64,000 bases of DNA from PALSA-1006 sp964532405. Its GTDB lineage: Bacteria > Pseudomonadota > Gammaproteobacteria > Burkholderiales > Gallionellaceae. Within the stretch, counting starts at the first letter, position 1. Each line of letters starts with the position of its first letter. A model generated the notes under the pieces. It was not told the origin of the DNA. It made no database searches and saw nothing but the letters and a program-made list of their open reading frames with translations. The stretch covers positions 9,124-73,123 of the forward strand of contig CAZHIC010000009.1 in NCBI GenBank assembly GCA_964532405.1, read 5' to 3'. The translations under genes and the position numbers were made by a program. Positions 7,923 through 16,508 of this stretch are shown piece after piece.

Positions 7923-9614
7923 ATGATCGCGAGATGGTGGGGTTTTCTCAGTATCCAAGTCAAGCTGACGCTGTTGATTCAAGTCAGTCTGGTGATCATT
8001 TTGGCTTTCGCCCAGAGATGGGTGATGTCCAGCTTTGAAGATAAGATCATCGAGTCGGCAAAAGTTCGCGCTTTTGAGGCTGCGGACGGAATCATCAATG
8101 GTATGAATATGCTGATGCTGACAGGGCAAATCGGCGATCCGAAAGTCCGGGCGTTGTTCATAGAGAAGATGGGCAAGTCTCAGGGCATTAAAGAATTGCG
8201 CATCTTTCGGGCGGAGCAAGTCAAAAAACAATTCGGCATCGGGCTTCCCGAGGAACAACCCAAGGATGCAATTGATCAACTTGTCCTGGATACAGGCAAG
8301 CCCTATTTTGAGCGTCGAAAGGCCGAAGCGCACACGCTGAGAGCCGTGATCCCGTTTATCGCCGACCACGACTTTAAGGGCACCGACTGCTTGGCCTGCC
8401 ATAACGTCAAGGTGGGAAGCGTGAACGGCGCTGCCAATATCGTACTCGATCTGAGCGATGAAATAGGCATGATCGCGACAATCAATCGCTGGCTGTGGCT
8501 GGGGCAGCTGGTTTTGCAGATCATCCTGTTTTTCGTCATAGATACCCTGCTTCGCGCCTTTACTCGTCCAGTCGCGAAACTGGAGGCGGTGATGACTGCA
8601 ATGCAGGTCGATGGGGATCTTTCGCGGCGGGTCGATATTCACGGGACGGATGAAATCGGCCGGATGGCGCATGCCTTCAATGCGCTGGCCGACAGTTTGC
8701 AGAAAAGCGTGAATCAGGTTAAAGAAGGGCAGGATAAGCTCAGATTGTCGGCGCAGGTGTTCGTGAATAGCGCCGAAGCCATTGTCATTACGGACATTGA
8801 AAATAACATCATTCAAGTCAACAAGGCTTTTACCGATATCACGGGTTACTCGTCGGATGAGGTGATAGGGAAGAACCCGCGTATCTTGCAATCGGGACAG
8901 CAGGGCGCAGATTTTTACCGCGAAATGTGGGAATCCTTGCTGGACAAGGGGAGCTGGCAAGGCGAAATTATGGATAGACGGAAAAGTGGTGAAATCTATC
9001 CCAAGTGGCTTTCGATTGCTGTCGTGCGCAATGAGCAGGGGGCTATTGCAAACTATATCGCCCTGTTCTCGGACATTACCGAACGCAGAGCTTCTTTTGA
9101 CCGGATACAGCATCTGGCGCATTACGATGCATTGACGCATTTGCCCAATCGCGCACTATTGAATGACCATATCGAGCTGGCTATTGCGGGAGCGAAGCGT
9201 AACGGTACGCAATTGGCAGTTGTTTTTATCGATCTGGATCGCTTTAAAAATGTTAACGACACGATGGGGCATCATGTGGGCGATATTTTGCTGCAGGCTG
9301 TCGCCGAGCGCTTGCGGAAATGCGTGCGGGAATCTGACACGGTAGCGCGCCTGGGAGGAGATGAGTTTGTGATCCTGCTGAATAACATCAATGGTGAAAA
9401 AGACGCGGCGCTAGTCGCCCAAAAGGTGATCGATCTGATCGGTGAGCCATTCATGATCGCGGGCTATCAGGCCGATATCGGAAGCAGTATGGGAATCAGT
9501 ATTTATCCGACTCATGGGTCGGATAGATTTACCTTGCTAAGGCAGGCTGATGCGGCGATGTACCTTGCCAAAGAAAAAGGCAGGAACAACTTTCAGTTTT
9601 TTTCACACCACTAG
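7923..9614 (+). CDS. Membrane diguanylate cyclase with a haem-c type periplasmic sensor, HAMP and PAS
   Basis: Predicted to make cyclic di-GMP in response to a periplasmic signal. Order: membrane helix (residues about 10-30), periplasmic domain with a single CLACH haem-c motif near residue 157, second helix (about 188-208), HAMP, PAS (around 275-390) and GGDEF. The active site is intact (RLGGDEF) and RESD five residues before GGDEF is an inhibitory I-site. The periplasmic part resembles the Tll0287/DUF3365-like sensors. There is no EAL domain. The haem suggests redox or gas sensing, which is inference. No ribosome site is strong; the start gives a clean N-terminal anchor. Confidence 0.9.
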   Translation: MIARWWGFLSIQVKLTLLIQVSLVIILAFAQRWVMSSFEDKIIESAKVRAFEAADGIINGMNMLMLTGQIGDPKVRALFIEKMGKSQGIKELRIFRAEQVKKQFGIGLPEEQPKDAIDQLVLDTGKPYFERRKAEAHTLRAVIPFIADHDFKGTDCLACHNVKVGSVNGAANIVLDLSDEIGMIATINRWLWLGQLVLQIILFFVIDTLLRAFTRPVAKLEAVMTAMQVDGDLSRRVDIHGTDEIGRMAHAFNALADSLQKSVNQVKEGQDKLRLSAQVFVNSAEAIVITDIENNIIQVNKAFTDITGYSSDEVIGKNPRILQSGQQGADFYREMWESLLDKGSWQGEIMDRRKSGEIYPKWLSIAVVRNEQGAIANYIALFSDITERRASFDRIQHLAHYDALTHLPNRALLNDHIELAIAGAKRNGTQLAVVFIDLDRFKNVNDTMGHHVGDILLQAVAERLRKCVRESDTVARLGGDEFVILLNNINGEKDAALVAQKVIDLIGEPFMIAGYQADIGSSMGISIYPTHGSDRFTLLRQADAAMYLAKEKGRNNFQFFSHH

Positions 9615-9660
9615 CACTAGTCTAAAGCTGGTCGCGTGATGTGGCGTTCAGTGCGCACAT

Positions 9661-10002
9661 TCAAGCGAGCACATTCACATTTGATCCGATTGTTTGACTT
9701 TCAATGGAGCCGGACGACAGCGCGGAGAGGGTCTGCTGAGAGGCTTGTTGCGCGGATTGTGCATTTTTTTCAATCCGCTCCAGCGTGTTCGTCTGCGCCT
9801 GAGACCCTTCGAGTTGCTGAATACCCTGAGTTTTCTTCTGTAATATGGCGAGATAGGTCAGGTCTTTGTCTAACTGCGCCTCATCTTGACGTAGTTGAGA
9901 TTCACTTGCGATCACGTTCGCACGATCAGACGCCACCCTCTGTTGCGCAACAGAGGTTCGCACATAGATGTTGCTGATCGAATTTACGGATATTGCACTC
10001 AT
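9661..10002 (-). CDS. Conserved-looking hypothetical coiled-coil protein
   Basis: 113 residues, no signal peptide or membrane segment. It is rich in Gln, Ser and Ala, with a long predicted coiled-coil middle (residues about 20-95) and an N-terminus (MSAISVNSISNIYV) like those of flagellin or motility-related small proteins. I do not recognise the family. It converges on the diguanylate cyclase and diverges from flhD, so a motility link is possible but unproven. Confidence 0.6.
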   Translation of the reverse strand: MSAISVNSISNIYVRTSVAQQRVASDRANVIASESQLRQDEAQLDKDLTYLAILQKKTQGIQQLEGSQAQTNTLERIEKNAQSAQQASQQTLSALSSGSIESQTIGSNVNVLA

Positions 10003-10368
10003 GGCAGCATTCCCAAGTCGTACGGATCATGTTGTTTGTGTTAATTTTCATGATAACCGCCAGCCAGTTGTTTCTTAAATACTACTCTGACGCACTATTG
10101 TCAATCGCTTGGAACGGCAGCTTGCCTTGCGGAAAAAATCTGCTCGGGCGAATAGGCGTGTAAATATCGCTTTATTCACTCCTCGGTGCGAGTCAAAAAT
10201 CCTGATAATGAGCCGATCTTAAAAGCATTGTTGTAAGTGTTCTTCCTACGCAAAGATTTGATTCTTTCCCTACACGATAATTAGCTTTCCTCTGATTTAT
10301 TCTGTGCCGTATCCCGCGCAGAATGCAACCGTCGAATGAGAAATCAAATTACTTGCCGGGAGATGAAA
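10003..10368. other. Divergent intergenic region upstream of flhD
   Basis: 366 bases between the hypothetical coiled-coil gene and flhD with no convincing ORF. It is AT-rich in its second half (10200-10320) and should hold the promoters of both flanking genes. I could not identify a -35/-10 pair with acceptable spacing, nor a palindromic operator. Confidence 0.5.
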
Positions 10369-10689
10369 ATGAATGCGAACCAAATCCATGAAGAGATCAA
10401 AGAGACCAACCTTTCTTTTATGTTGCTTGCACAACAGATGATTCGCGGTGACAAGGCCGGTGCCATGACAAATTTCGGCGTAAACGAAGAAATGGCTGGT
10501 CTGGTAGCCGGGCTCTCTGCCGCACAGATGCTCAAGATGTCGGCTTCCAATATGTTGCTGTGCTGCTTCCGCTTCGATGAGAGTTTGCTGCTCAATATGC
10601 TGAGTGATTATAAAAAGGACGGCGTGCTTGCAAAGGCCTCTTCTGTCGCTCCCAAGGCGGTGCGCGTGGCTGAAGCGGTGGCCGCGTAA
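10369..10689 (+). CDS. flhD: FlhD-family transcriptional regulator
   Basis: FlhD normally forms the FlhD4C2 complex that switches on flagellar class II genes. The product (106 residues from ATG 10369) has the family's core: NANQIHEEIKETNLSFMLLA, the NFGVNEEMAGLVAGLS helix and NMLLCCFRFDES, where the Cys of the disulfide-forming loop lies. GGGAG at 10358-10362 places the start at 10369. Unusually, no flhC follows; the next gene is a 58-codon ORF of unknown function. It may act without FlhC, or flhC may be elsewhere. Confidence 0.88.
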   Translation: MNANQIHEEIKETNLSFMLLAQQMIRGDKAGAMTNFGVNEEMAGLVAGLSAAQMLKMSASNMLLCCFRFDESLLLNMLSDYKKDGVLAKASSVAPKAVRVAEAVAA

Positions 10690-10765
10690 ATTTGCCGTAA
10701 AGTATTTGCGACACCCTTGAAAGACAGATGCAAGTGCCGATTACCCAATTACACGGGAGGCTATC

Positions 10766-10942
10766 ATGATCAAAATATTTCTTACCATTGACCCCGCTAC
10801 AGGCAGAGGTCTTTACGATAACGAATCCCAATTGTTGGGGCGATTCACTTGCATCACCGATGCGGAAACGGAGTTGGGTGACTTGCTCAGATTTTGCAGT
10901 ATCCGTTCCGAAATCGACCATTTCCAAAGCGTAGATTTCTGA
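10766..10942 (+). CDS. Hypothetical 58-residue protein
   Basis: Short ORF with a strong ribosome site (GGGAGG at 10755-10760, 5 nt before ATG). The product begins MIKIFLTIDPATGRGLYDNE and ends in an acidic stretch (SEIDHFQSVDF). No motif, signal peptide or membrane helix is visible. It lies 76 nt after flhD on the same strand, where flhC would usually be, and is far too short to be FlhC. Good spacing of the ribosome site is the main support. Confidence 0.55.
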   Translation: MIKIFLTIDPATGRGLYDNESQLLGRFTCITDAETELGDLLRFCSIRSEIDHFQSVDF

Positions 10943-10982
10943 AGTCGGATCGAATCCGGCCGCCACTTTTTAATGCCTCAGC

Positions 10983-10988
10983 TATAAT
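10983..10988 (+). promoter_or_regulatory. Possible -10 box before the YeeE gene
   Basis: A perfect TATAAT lies 62 nt before the YeeE/YedE start. No good -35 is seen 16-18 nt upstream, so this is only suggestive. Just downstream an imperfect hairpin (GTGCCGCC...GCGGCATC, about 10997-11022) would lie in the leader. Confidence 0.3.
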
Positions 10989-11049
10989 CCACAAGGTGCC
11001 GCCTGCCTATGCAGCGGCATCTTTGTATTTGTGATTCTCCGGGGAAAAA

Positions 11050-11490
11050 ATGAATAATTTTTCTATGCTTCAAGCGCTGTCAGGCGGCGTTCTGATCGGC
11101 CTCTCTGCCGCGCTCTTGCTGTGGTTGACTGGTCATGTGGCAGGGATAAGCGGCATCATCGGGCGGCTGTTGTTTGCGGTCAAGAAATCTGATGAAGTGA
11201 TTTGGCGCGTACTGTTTTTGGTTGGTCTAGTAGCGGGAGCGAAACTGTATTATCTGGGTTTTGCCGAGGCACCGGCTGGGCGGGAATATTTCCCCGTGTG
11301 GCTCTTGGTCGTTTCTGGATTATTGGTGGGCTTCGGCTCTTCACTGGGTAAGGGCTGCACCAGCGGACACGGTGTGTGCGGGCTGGGCAGGCTGTCTTTG
11401 CGCTCGCTGGTTGCGACGCTGACCTTTCTAAGTGTGGCGATCATCACCACATTTTTTGTGCGCCATCTCTTCGGATTGGGAGCGCACTGA
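11050..11490 (+). CDS. YeeE/YedE-family sulfur transporter, N-terminal half
   Basis: Inner-membrane protein of the DUF395/YeeE group, whose studied members (TsuA) import thiosulfate. 146 residues with about four hydrophobic helices and the conserved GxGCTSGHGVCG segment (near residue 108), where family cysteines carry the sulfur substrate. The next gene is the matching second half, and the stop and start overlap by 1 nt (TGATG at 11488-11492), so the pair probably assembles as a split transporter. cysM downstream supports a role in sulfur supply. Confidence 0.87.
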   Translation: MNNFSMLQALSGGVLIGLSAALLLWLTGHVAGISGIIGRLLFAVKKSDEVIWRVLFLVGLVAGAKLYYLGFAEAPAGREYFPVWLLVVSGLLVGFGSSLGKGCTSGHGVCGLGRLSLRSLVATLTFLSVAIITTFFVRHLFGLGAH

Positions 11491-11954
11491 TGGCTAAATA
11501 TATTGTTGGATTGTTGACAGGTTTGATATTCGGTTTCGGACTTGCGCTATCGGGCATGACGCAACCCGAGAAAGTACTGGGATTTCTGGACATGGCAGGA
11601 CGTTGGGATCCCAGCCTGCTGTTCGTTCTGGGCGGTGCGGTCGGCGTGACCTTGATCAGTTTCCGCTTCATCCTGCGCTGCAAAAAGCCCGTGCTGGATA
11701 GCCGCTATTATTTTTCCGACGAGACCCACATCGACCGTTCGCTGGTAATCGGCGCGGTTCTATTCGGCATCGGCTGGGGTATAGGGGGATATTGTCCCGG
11801 CCCTGCCGTGGCATTGATTGCGGCACCCAGTTGGGAGTTGTGGGCTTTTTTGCCAGCCATGTTATTGGGGATATTCCTGCAAAAATATTGGGCTGCCAGA
11901 CTTGAAGGAAAAGCCGTAGTGATCGAAGTCGCCGAGCAAAACGATTGTTCTTAG
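11490..11954 (+). CDS. YeeE/YedE-family sulfur transporter, C-terminal half
   Basis: 154 residues with about four hydrophobic helices. Family markers are the N-terminal FGFGLALSGMTQPEKVLGFLD and GGYCPGPAVA, whose Cys matches the second substrate-relay position of YeeE proteins. The start ATG overlaps the stop of the preceding half. Together the two halves equal one full-length YeeE. Thiosulfate or another sulfur anion as substrate is inferred from the family and from cysM next door. Confidence 0.86.
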   Translation: MAKYIVGLLTGLIFGFGLALSGMTQPEKVLGFLDMAGRWDPSLLFVLGGAVGVTLISFRFILRCKKPVLDSRYYFSDETHIDRSLVIGAVLFGIGWGIGGYCPGPAVALIAAPSWELWAFLPAMLLGIFLQKYWAARLEGKAVVIEVAEQNDCS

Positions 11955-12064
11955 TGAAAATAGTCGTTAGTTTTTAATCGCTAGATGTTAGTAAAGCACC
12001 TCGCAGCGGTCAACCAACTAATGACTAATGACTAGCGTTTAACGACTTTCCTTTAGGAAATTGT

Positions 12065-12952
12065 ATGTATAAATCGATTGAAGATTGTGTCGGCAATACC
12101 CCGTTGGTCAGGTTGAAGCGTATCCCCGGCAAGACTTCCAACATCATTCTGGCAAAACTTGAAGGCAACAATCCGGCTGGTTCGGTGAAAGACCGTCCGG
12201 CGTTGTCGATGATCACACGCGCTGAAGCGCGCGGAGAGATCAAGCCGGGGGATACGCTCATCGAGGCGACCAGCGGCAATACGGGCATCGCCTTGGCGAT
12301 GGCGGCTGCTATGCGCGGCTATAAAATGATTCTGGTGATGCCCGAGAATCAAAGCGTGGAGCGTCGTCAGACCATGCGCGCGTTTGGTGCGGAGCTGCTG
12401 CTCACGCCGAAAGAAGGCAGCATGGAACTGGCGCGCGACACCGCAGAAAAATTACGCGATTCAGGTGCGGGCATCATCCTCGACCAGTTCGCCAATCCCG
12501 ACAACCCGTTGGCGCATTACGAAGGCACTGCGCCGGAAATTTGGCGCGACACGCAAGGCAAGATCACGCATTTCGTCAGCAGCATGGGTACGACGGGAAC
12601 CATCATGGGCTGCTCGCGTTTCTTCAAGGAAAGAAATTCAAACATCCAAATCATCGGCGCACAGCCGGAAGAGGGCGCGCAAATTCCCGGTATACGCAAA
12701 TGGCCGCAGGCCTATCTGCCGAAAATATACGATCCGAAGAATGTGGACAGGTTGGAAAATGTCGGCCAGCAAGAGGCCGAGGAAATGACGCGGCGGCTGG
12801 CGAGCGAAGAAGGCATCTTTTGCGGCATCTCTTCAGGCGGGGCATTGAGCGTGGCGCTGCGCATTTCGCGGCAAGTCGAGAACGCGACCATTGTTTTCAT
12901 TGTCTGTGATCGGGGCGACCGCTATCTTTCAACGGGAGTTTTTCCTTCCTGA
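12065..12952 (+). CDS. cysM: Cysteine synthase B (O-acetylserine sulfhydrylase)
   Basis: PLP enzyme that makes cysteine from O-acetylserine; the CysM type also accepts thiosulfate, giving S-sulfocysteine. The PLP lysine lies in NPAGSVKDRPA (about residue 41), with EATSGNTGIALAMAAA binding substrate and GISSGGALSVAL binding cofactor phosphate. The 295-residue length and the CysM-like C-terminus (CDRGDRYLSTGVF) fit CysM rather than CysK. Lying 110 nt after a putative thiosulfate importer, it would use the imported sulfur. Confidence 0.94.
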   Translation: MYKSIEDCVGNTPLVRLKRIPGKTSNIILAKLEGNNPAGSVKDRPALSMITRAEARGEIKPGDTLIEATSGNTGIALAMAAAMRGYKMILVMPENQSVERRQTMRAFGAELLLTPKEGSMELARDTAEKLRDSGAGIILDQFANPDNPLAHYEGTAPEIWRDTQGKITHFVSSMGTTGTIMGCSRFFKERNSNIQIIGAQPEEGAQIPGIRKWPQAYLPKIYDPKNVDRLENVGQQEAEEMTRRLASEEGIFCGISSGGALSVALRISRQVENATIVFIVCDRGDRYLSTGVFPS

Positions 12953-12986
12953 ATATGTTCCAAGTTTGAGAGTATTCACGCTATCC

Positions 12987-13475
12987 ATGCCTAAAGAAAA
13001 AATCAGAGTTTTGTTTGTCTGCATGGGCAATATCTGCCGCTCTCCTACTGCCGAAGCGGTGTTTCGTCATTATGTCGAGAAGGCGGGATTAAGCCCGCAT
13101 ATGCATATCGATTCGGCTGGTACGCACGATTACCACATCGGCGACGCACCGGATGCGCGCACGCTAAACGCCGCGAAGCAGCGCGGCTATGACATGAGCC
13201 AGTTGCGCGGCCGTCAGGTAGAGGCGGATGACTTCAAGTGTTTCGACTACGTGCTGGCGATGGATGAGGCGAATCTCTCTATTCTGCAACGCTTGCGTCC
13301 GCACGATGCACAGAGCCATCTCGGCCTGCTTCTTAAGTTCGCCGAACGCCATGTCGAGCGCGAGGTTCCCGATCCTTACTACGGCGTGGCGCAAGGCTTC
13401 GAGCACGTGCTGGATATGGTGGAGGATGCGGCGGACGGGTTGTTGCGGCATATCCGGCAGCAACATCAAGTTTAA
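12987..13475 (+). CDS. Low-molecular-weight protein-tyrosine phosphatase
   Basis: Cytoplasmic phosphatase of the LMW-PTP/arsenate reductase fold. The P-loop VCMGNICRSPT (C-x5-R-S) is near residue 12 and the catalytic acid lies in DPYYG near residue 132. 162 residues is normal. The start at 12987 follows a gap of 34 nt after cysM, and earlier in-frame starts lie inside cysM. The substrate is unknown; no exopolysaccharide kinase gene is nearby. Confidence 0.92.
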   Translation: MPKEKIRVLFVCMGNICRSPTAEAVFRHYVEKAGLSPHMHIDSAGTHDYHIGDAPDARTLNAAKQRGYDMSQLRGRQVEADDFKCFDYVLAMDEANLSILQRLRPHDAQSHLGLLLKFAERHVEREVPDPYYGVAQGFEHVLDMVEDAADGLLRHIRQQHQV

Positions 13476-13483
13476 TTGCTGTT

Positions 13484-13540
13484 GGTAGAGCCGTGCCCTG
13501 CACGCGAACACTATGGTCGCGAGAGGTGCATGTTCCTGCC
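13484..13540. repeat. Degenerate REP-like palindrome
   Basis: Contains GTAGAGCCGTGCCCTGCACGCGAA followed after a short loop by TCGCGAGAGGTGCATGTTCCTGC, a decayed version of the long palindrome at 17591-17646. Confidence 0.55.
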
Positions 13541-13554
13541 ATTAGCCGGAAATA

Positions 13555-13592
13555 AAAAAGCCGCCCGATTTTCATCGTGCGGCTTTTTGTTT
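13555..13592. terminator. Bidirectional terminator between the phosphatase gene and rne
   Basis: A-rich tract, then GCCGC...CGAT-ttt-ATCG...GCGGC and a T-rich tract. The stem with A's on one side and T's on the other can stop transcription from both convergent genes. Confidence 0.8.
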
Positions 13593-13601
13593 TGTTGCTG
13601 T

Positions 13602-16127
13602 TTACTTCGTTTGCTGCGTTTCGATCATGACCAGCGGCTCGTTGTTTTCGGCCGTGTAGACTTCGCGCGGACGAGAACGGCGACGCGGAGCGGATGAACT
13701 GCTCTCCTGCGGTACTACGATGCTGGCTGCCTTGTTCGGATCGGTTTCGATCATCACAAGACCGGCTGCGCTCAGCGACGGCGCAACGCTATCTTGCACT
13801 GGAGCAATGCTGGCAACAACCGGAGTAGCGGCTTCAACTGCAGGTGCGACAGGTTCAGCCACGATGCGCTCTACAGCGGGCATCGCTTGAGTTGCGACGA
13901 CTTTCGTTGCGACTTCCGCTGCTGCGTACGCGGGGGCAACAGGTAGCGGTGCGGCGTGTTGCTGCTCGGCTACTTCCCTTGTCGGCATGGCAGTCACGGC
14001 GACATCGTTTGCAGCTACGCTTGCAACGGCTTCGTTTGCGAGCATTTCATTGCCGCCAGGTTGGACGATTTGCTGCTCGCGTTTTTCGCGTTCACGACGG
14101 CCACCTCGACGACCGCGCTTGCGGCCTTGAGTGCTGCCTTCTTCGCCGTTTTGCTCGCTGGCGGCAACGGGTTTCGCGGTTTCCAAAACCGGTTTTTCAG
14201 CAGGAGCCGGACGCGGTTGACGCGGTGGACGCTCGCCGCGCGGTTCGTGTGATCCCTTGTTCTGCGGGGAGTTTTCAGGACGGGGTGCATTGGTATCGTC
14301 GCGGTCGCGGCGCGGCTTATTGCGTTGACGGTTGCCCTGCTGCTGGCCGCCTTCGGGGCGCTCGCCACGGTTGCTGTCACGTTCGCGGCGCGGATTTTGC
14401 GGGCGCGCGGCCTTGACAGGTGCAGCCGGTTTGCTTGCTTCGCTCGAACCGAAAAGCCAGCCGAACAGTTTGCCGAACAGCGAAGTTGAAGCGGCTTTTT
14501 GCTCTTCGCGCATAGGAGCCGGTTGAGACGGCGTGATGCCCTTTACCGCAGCCTGTGGGCGTTGGGCTTTGACTTCCTCAGCCGAAGCCGGTTTCGCCGC
14601 TTTGGTTTCGTCCGGTTTTTCCACCATCTTGTAGCTGGCTTGCAGGTGCTCCGCAGTGATGTCGTCAGGACGCAAACGGTTCACGGTGTAATGCGGCGTT
14701 TCCATGTGCGGGTTCGGGATCAGCGTGATGTTGACCTTCAAACGCGATTCGATGCGGTGAATGTCGGCACGCTTTTCGTTGAGCAGGAAGGTGGCAACGT
14801 CGACCGGAACTTGCGCGTGGATGGCGGCGCTGCTGTCCTTCATCGCTTCTTCCTGAATGATGCGCAGGATGTTCAACGCGGAAGACTCGGTGCCACGGAT
14901 ATGGCCGATGCCGTTGCAGCGCGGGCAAGGGGAGAAGCTGCCTTCTTCCAGACTCGGCGCCAAGCGTTGACGCGACAGTTCCAGCAAACCGAAGCGCGAA
15001 ATCTTGGCGGTCTGCACGCGGGCGCGGTCATAACGCAGCGCATCGCGCAAACGGTTTTCCACATCGCGCTGGTTCTTGCTCGACTCCATGTCGATGAAGT
15101 CGATGACAATCAAGCCGCCCAAGTCGCGCAGGCGCACTTGGCGCGCGATTTCATCAGCCGCTTCCAGATTGGTGTTGTAGGCCGTGGTCTCGATGTCGGA
15201 GCCGCGTGTCGAGCGCGCGGAGTTGATGTCGATGGCGGTGAGCGCCTCGGTGTGGTCGATGACGATCGCGCCGCCGGAAGGCAGGTTGACCTGACGCGCG
15301 TGCGCGGATTCGATCTGGTGTTCGATCTGGAAACGCGAGAACAGCGGCACATCGTCTTGATAACGCTTGATGCGATTGACGTTGTCCGGCATCACCGTGC
15401 TCATGAAAGCTTGCGCTTGTTCGAAGATATCGTCGGTGTCGATCAAAATCTCGCCGATTTCAGGATTGAAGTAGTCGCGGATGGCGCGCACCACCAGGCT
15501 GCTTTCCAGATAGATCAGGGAAGGTGCTTTTTCGACTTTGGCTGCACCGTCGATGGCGTCCCACAGTTGCTTGAGGTAGTTTAAATCCCACTGCAATTCT
15601 TCGAGGTTGCGTCCGATTCCGGCAGTGCGCGCGATGATGCTCATGCCCTGCGGTACTTCCAGTTGCGCCAGCACGTCGCGCAACTCGTTGCGGTCTTCAC
15701 CTTCGATGCGGCGCGATACGCCGCCGCCGTTCGGGTTGTTCGGCATCAGTACGATGTAGCGTCCGGCCAAGCTGATGTAGGTGGTGAGTGCCGCGCCTTT
15801 ATTGCCGCGTTCGTCTTTTTCCACTTGCACCAACAGTTCCTGGCCTTCTTTCAGCGCTTCCTTGATGGAGGAACGGCTGCCTGCGCCTGCGAGATAAAAT
15901 TGCGGGGAAACTTCTTTGAAGGGGAGAAAGCCGTGGCGATTGCCGCCGTACTCGACGAAACAGGCTTCAAGGCTGGGCTCGATGCGGGTGATAACTGCTT
16001 TGTAGATGTTGCTCTTGCGTTGTTCTTTGCCGGCGGTTTCAATGTCGAGGTCGATGAGTTTCTGACCGTCCACAATGGCGACGCGGAGTTCTTCCGGCTG
16101 CGTCGCATTGAATAGCATGCGTTTCAT
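13602..16127 (-). CDS. rne: Ribonuclease E
   Basis: Essential endoribonuclease for mRNA decay and rRNA/tRNA processing, core of the degradosome. The N-terminal catalytic half has the S1 domain (MKRMLFNATQPEELRVAIVDG start; EACFVEYGGNRHGFLPFKEV), the DNase I-like part with LIVIDFIDME and the Zn-link CPRCNGIGH. From about residue 510 the C-terminus is low-complexity, with Arg/Asn-rich RNA-binding stretches (about 570-700) and an Ala/Val/Glu-rich scaffold. It ends in a short PREVYTAENNEPLVMIET motif. 841 residues is somewhat shorter than the E. coli enzyme. Known rne messages are autoregulated through a long leader. Confidence 0.96.
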   Translation of the reverse strand: MKRMLFNATQPEELRVAIVDGQKLIDLDIETAGKEQRKSNIYKAVITRIEPSLEACFVEYGGNRHGFLPFKEVSPQFYLAGAGSRSSIKEALKEGQELLVQVEKDERGNKGAALTTYISLAGRYIVLMPNNPNGGGVSRRIEGEDRNELRDVLAQLEVPQGMSIIARTAGIGRNLEELQWDLNYLKQLWDAIDGAAKVEKAPSLIYLESSLVVRAIRDYFNPEIGEILIDTDDIFEQAQAFMSTVMPDNVNRIKRYQDDVPLFSRFQIEHQIESAHARQVNLPSGGAIVIDHTEALTAIDINSARSTRGSDIETTAYNTNLEAADEIARQVRLRDLGGLIVIDFIDMESSKNQRDVENRLRDALRYDRARVQTAKISRFGLLELSRQRLAPSLEEGSFSPCPRCNGIGHIRGTESSALNILRIIQEEAMKDSSAAIHAQVPVDVATFLLNEKRADIHRIESRLKVNITLIPNPHMETPHYTVNRLRPDDITAEHLQASYKMVEKPDETKAAKPASAEEVKAQRPQAAVKGITPSQPAPMREEQKAASTSLFGKLFGWLFGSSEASKPAAPVKAARPQNPRRERDSNRGERPEGGQQQGNRQRNKPRRDRDDTNAPRPENSPQNKGSHEPRGERPPRQPRPAPAEKPVLETAKPVAASEQNGEEGSTQGRKRGRRGGRREREKREQQIVQPGGNEMLANEAVASVAANDVAVTAMPTREVAEQQHAAPLPVAPAYAAAEVATKVVATQAMPAVERIVAEPVAPAVEAATPVVASIAPVQDSVAPSLSAAGLVMIETDPNKAASIVVPQESSSSAPRRRSRPREVYTAENNEPLVMIETQQTK

Positions 16128-16508
16128 ATTTTTTCTCTCCCGCGCTCAGACACGGGCAGGACAAAGCAACACGCGGATTAACCGCGATCGAGATTTGGGG
16201 TTGTGCAAACAGTGTTGAGATTAAGGTTCCAACGAATGTGCAAGGTATTGTTCTCGGTGTGCTTGTCTAAAAAGTGTCGCCGATTTTGTTGTAGGGGCGA
16301 CACGCTAAATTCCACAGGTGTCCAAAATCCCGGATGCCTAGAGCGCGTAAATCAATTACCATCACTGCTTCTCCCGGTGAGTGACATTAACCGGATTGCG
16401 GTTGGTGGAATGGTGCGGCGGCACAGCTGCCTGTTCAACGCAAACGGGGAAATAACTTAACATCCCGCTTTCCATTACCTAACTCGCGCGGCGCGAAGTA
16501 TATTCAAA
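16128..16508. promoter_or_regulatory. Divergent rne/rluC intergenic region
   Basis: 381 bases between the two starts. It should carry both promoters and the long 5' leader that RNase E genes use for feedback control. A plus-strand open frame at 16203-16460 has no ribosome site and a Cys/Arg-rich composition, so I regard it as non-coding. I could not locate a precise promoter. Confidence 0.45.

Noticed and set aside
16203..16460. Small gene upstream of rluC
   Set aside because: No ribosome site, biased Cys/Arg composition, and it lies in the expected rne leader.
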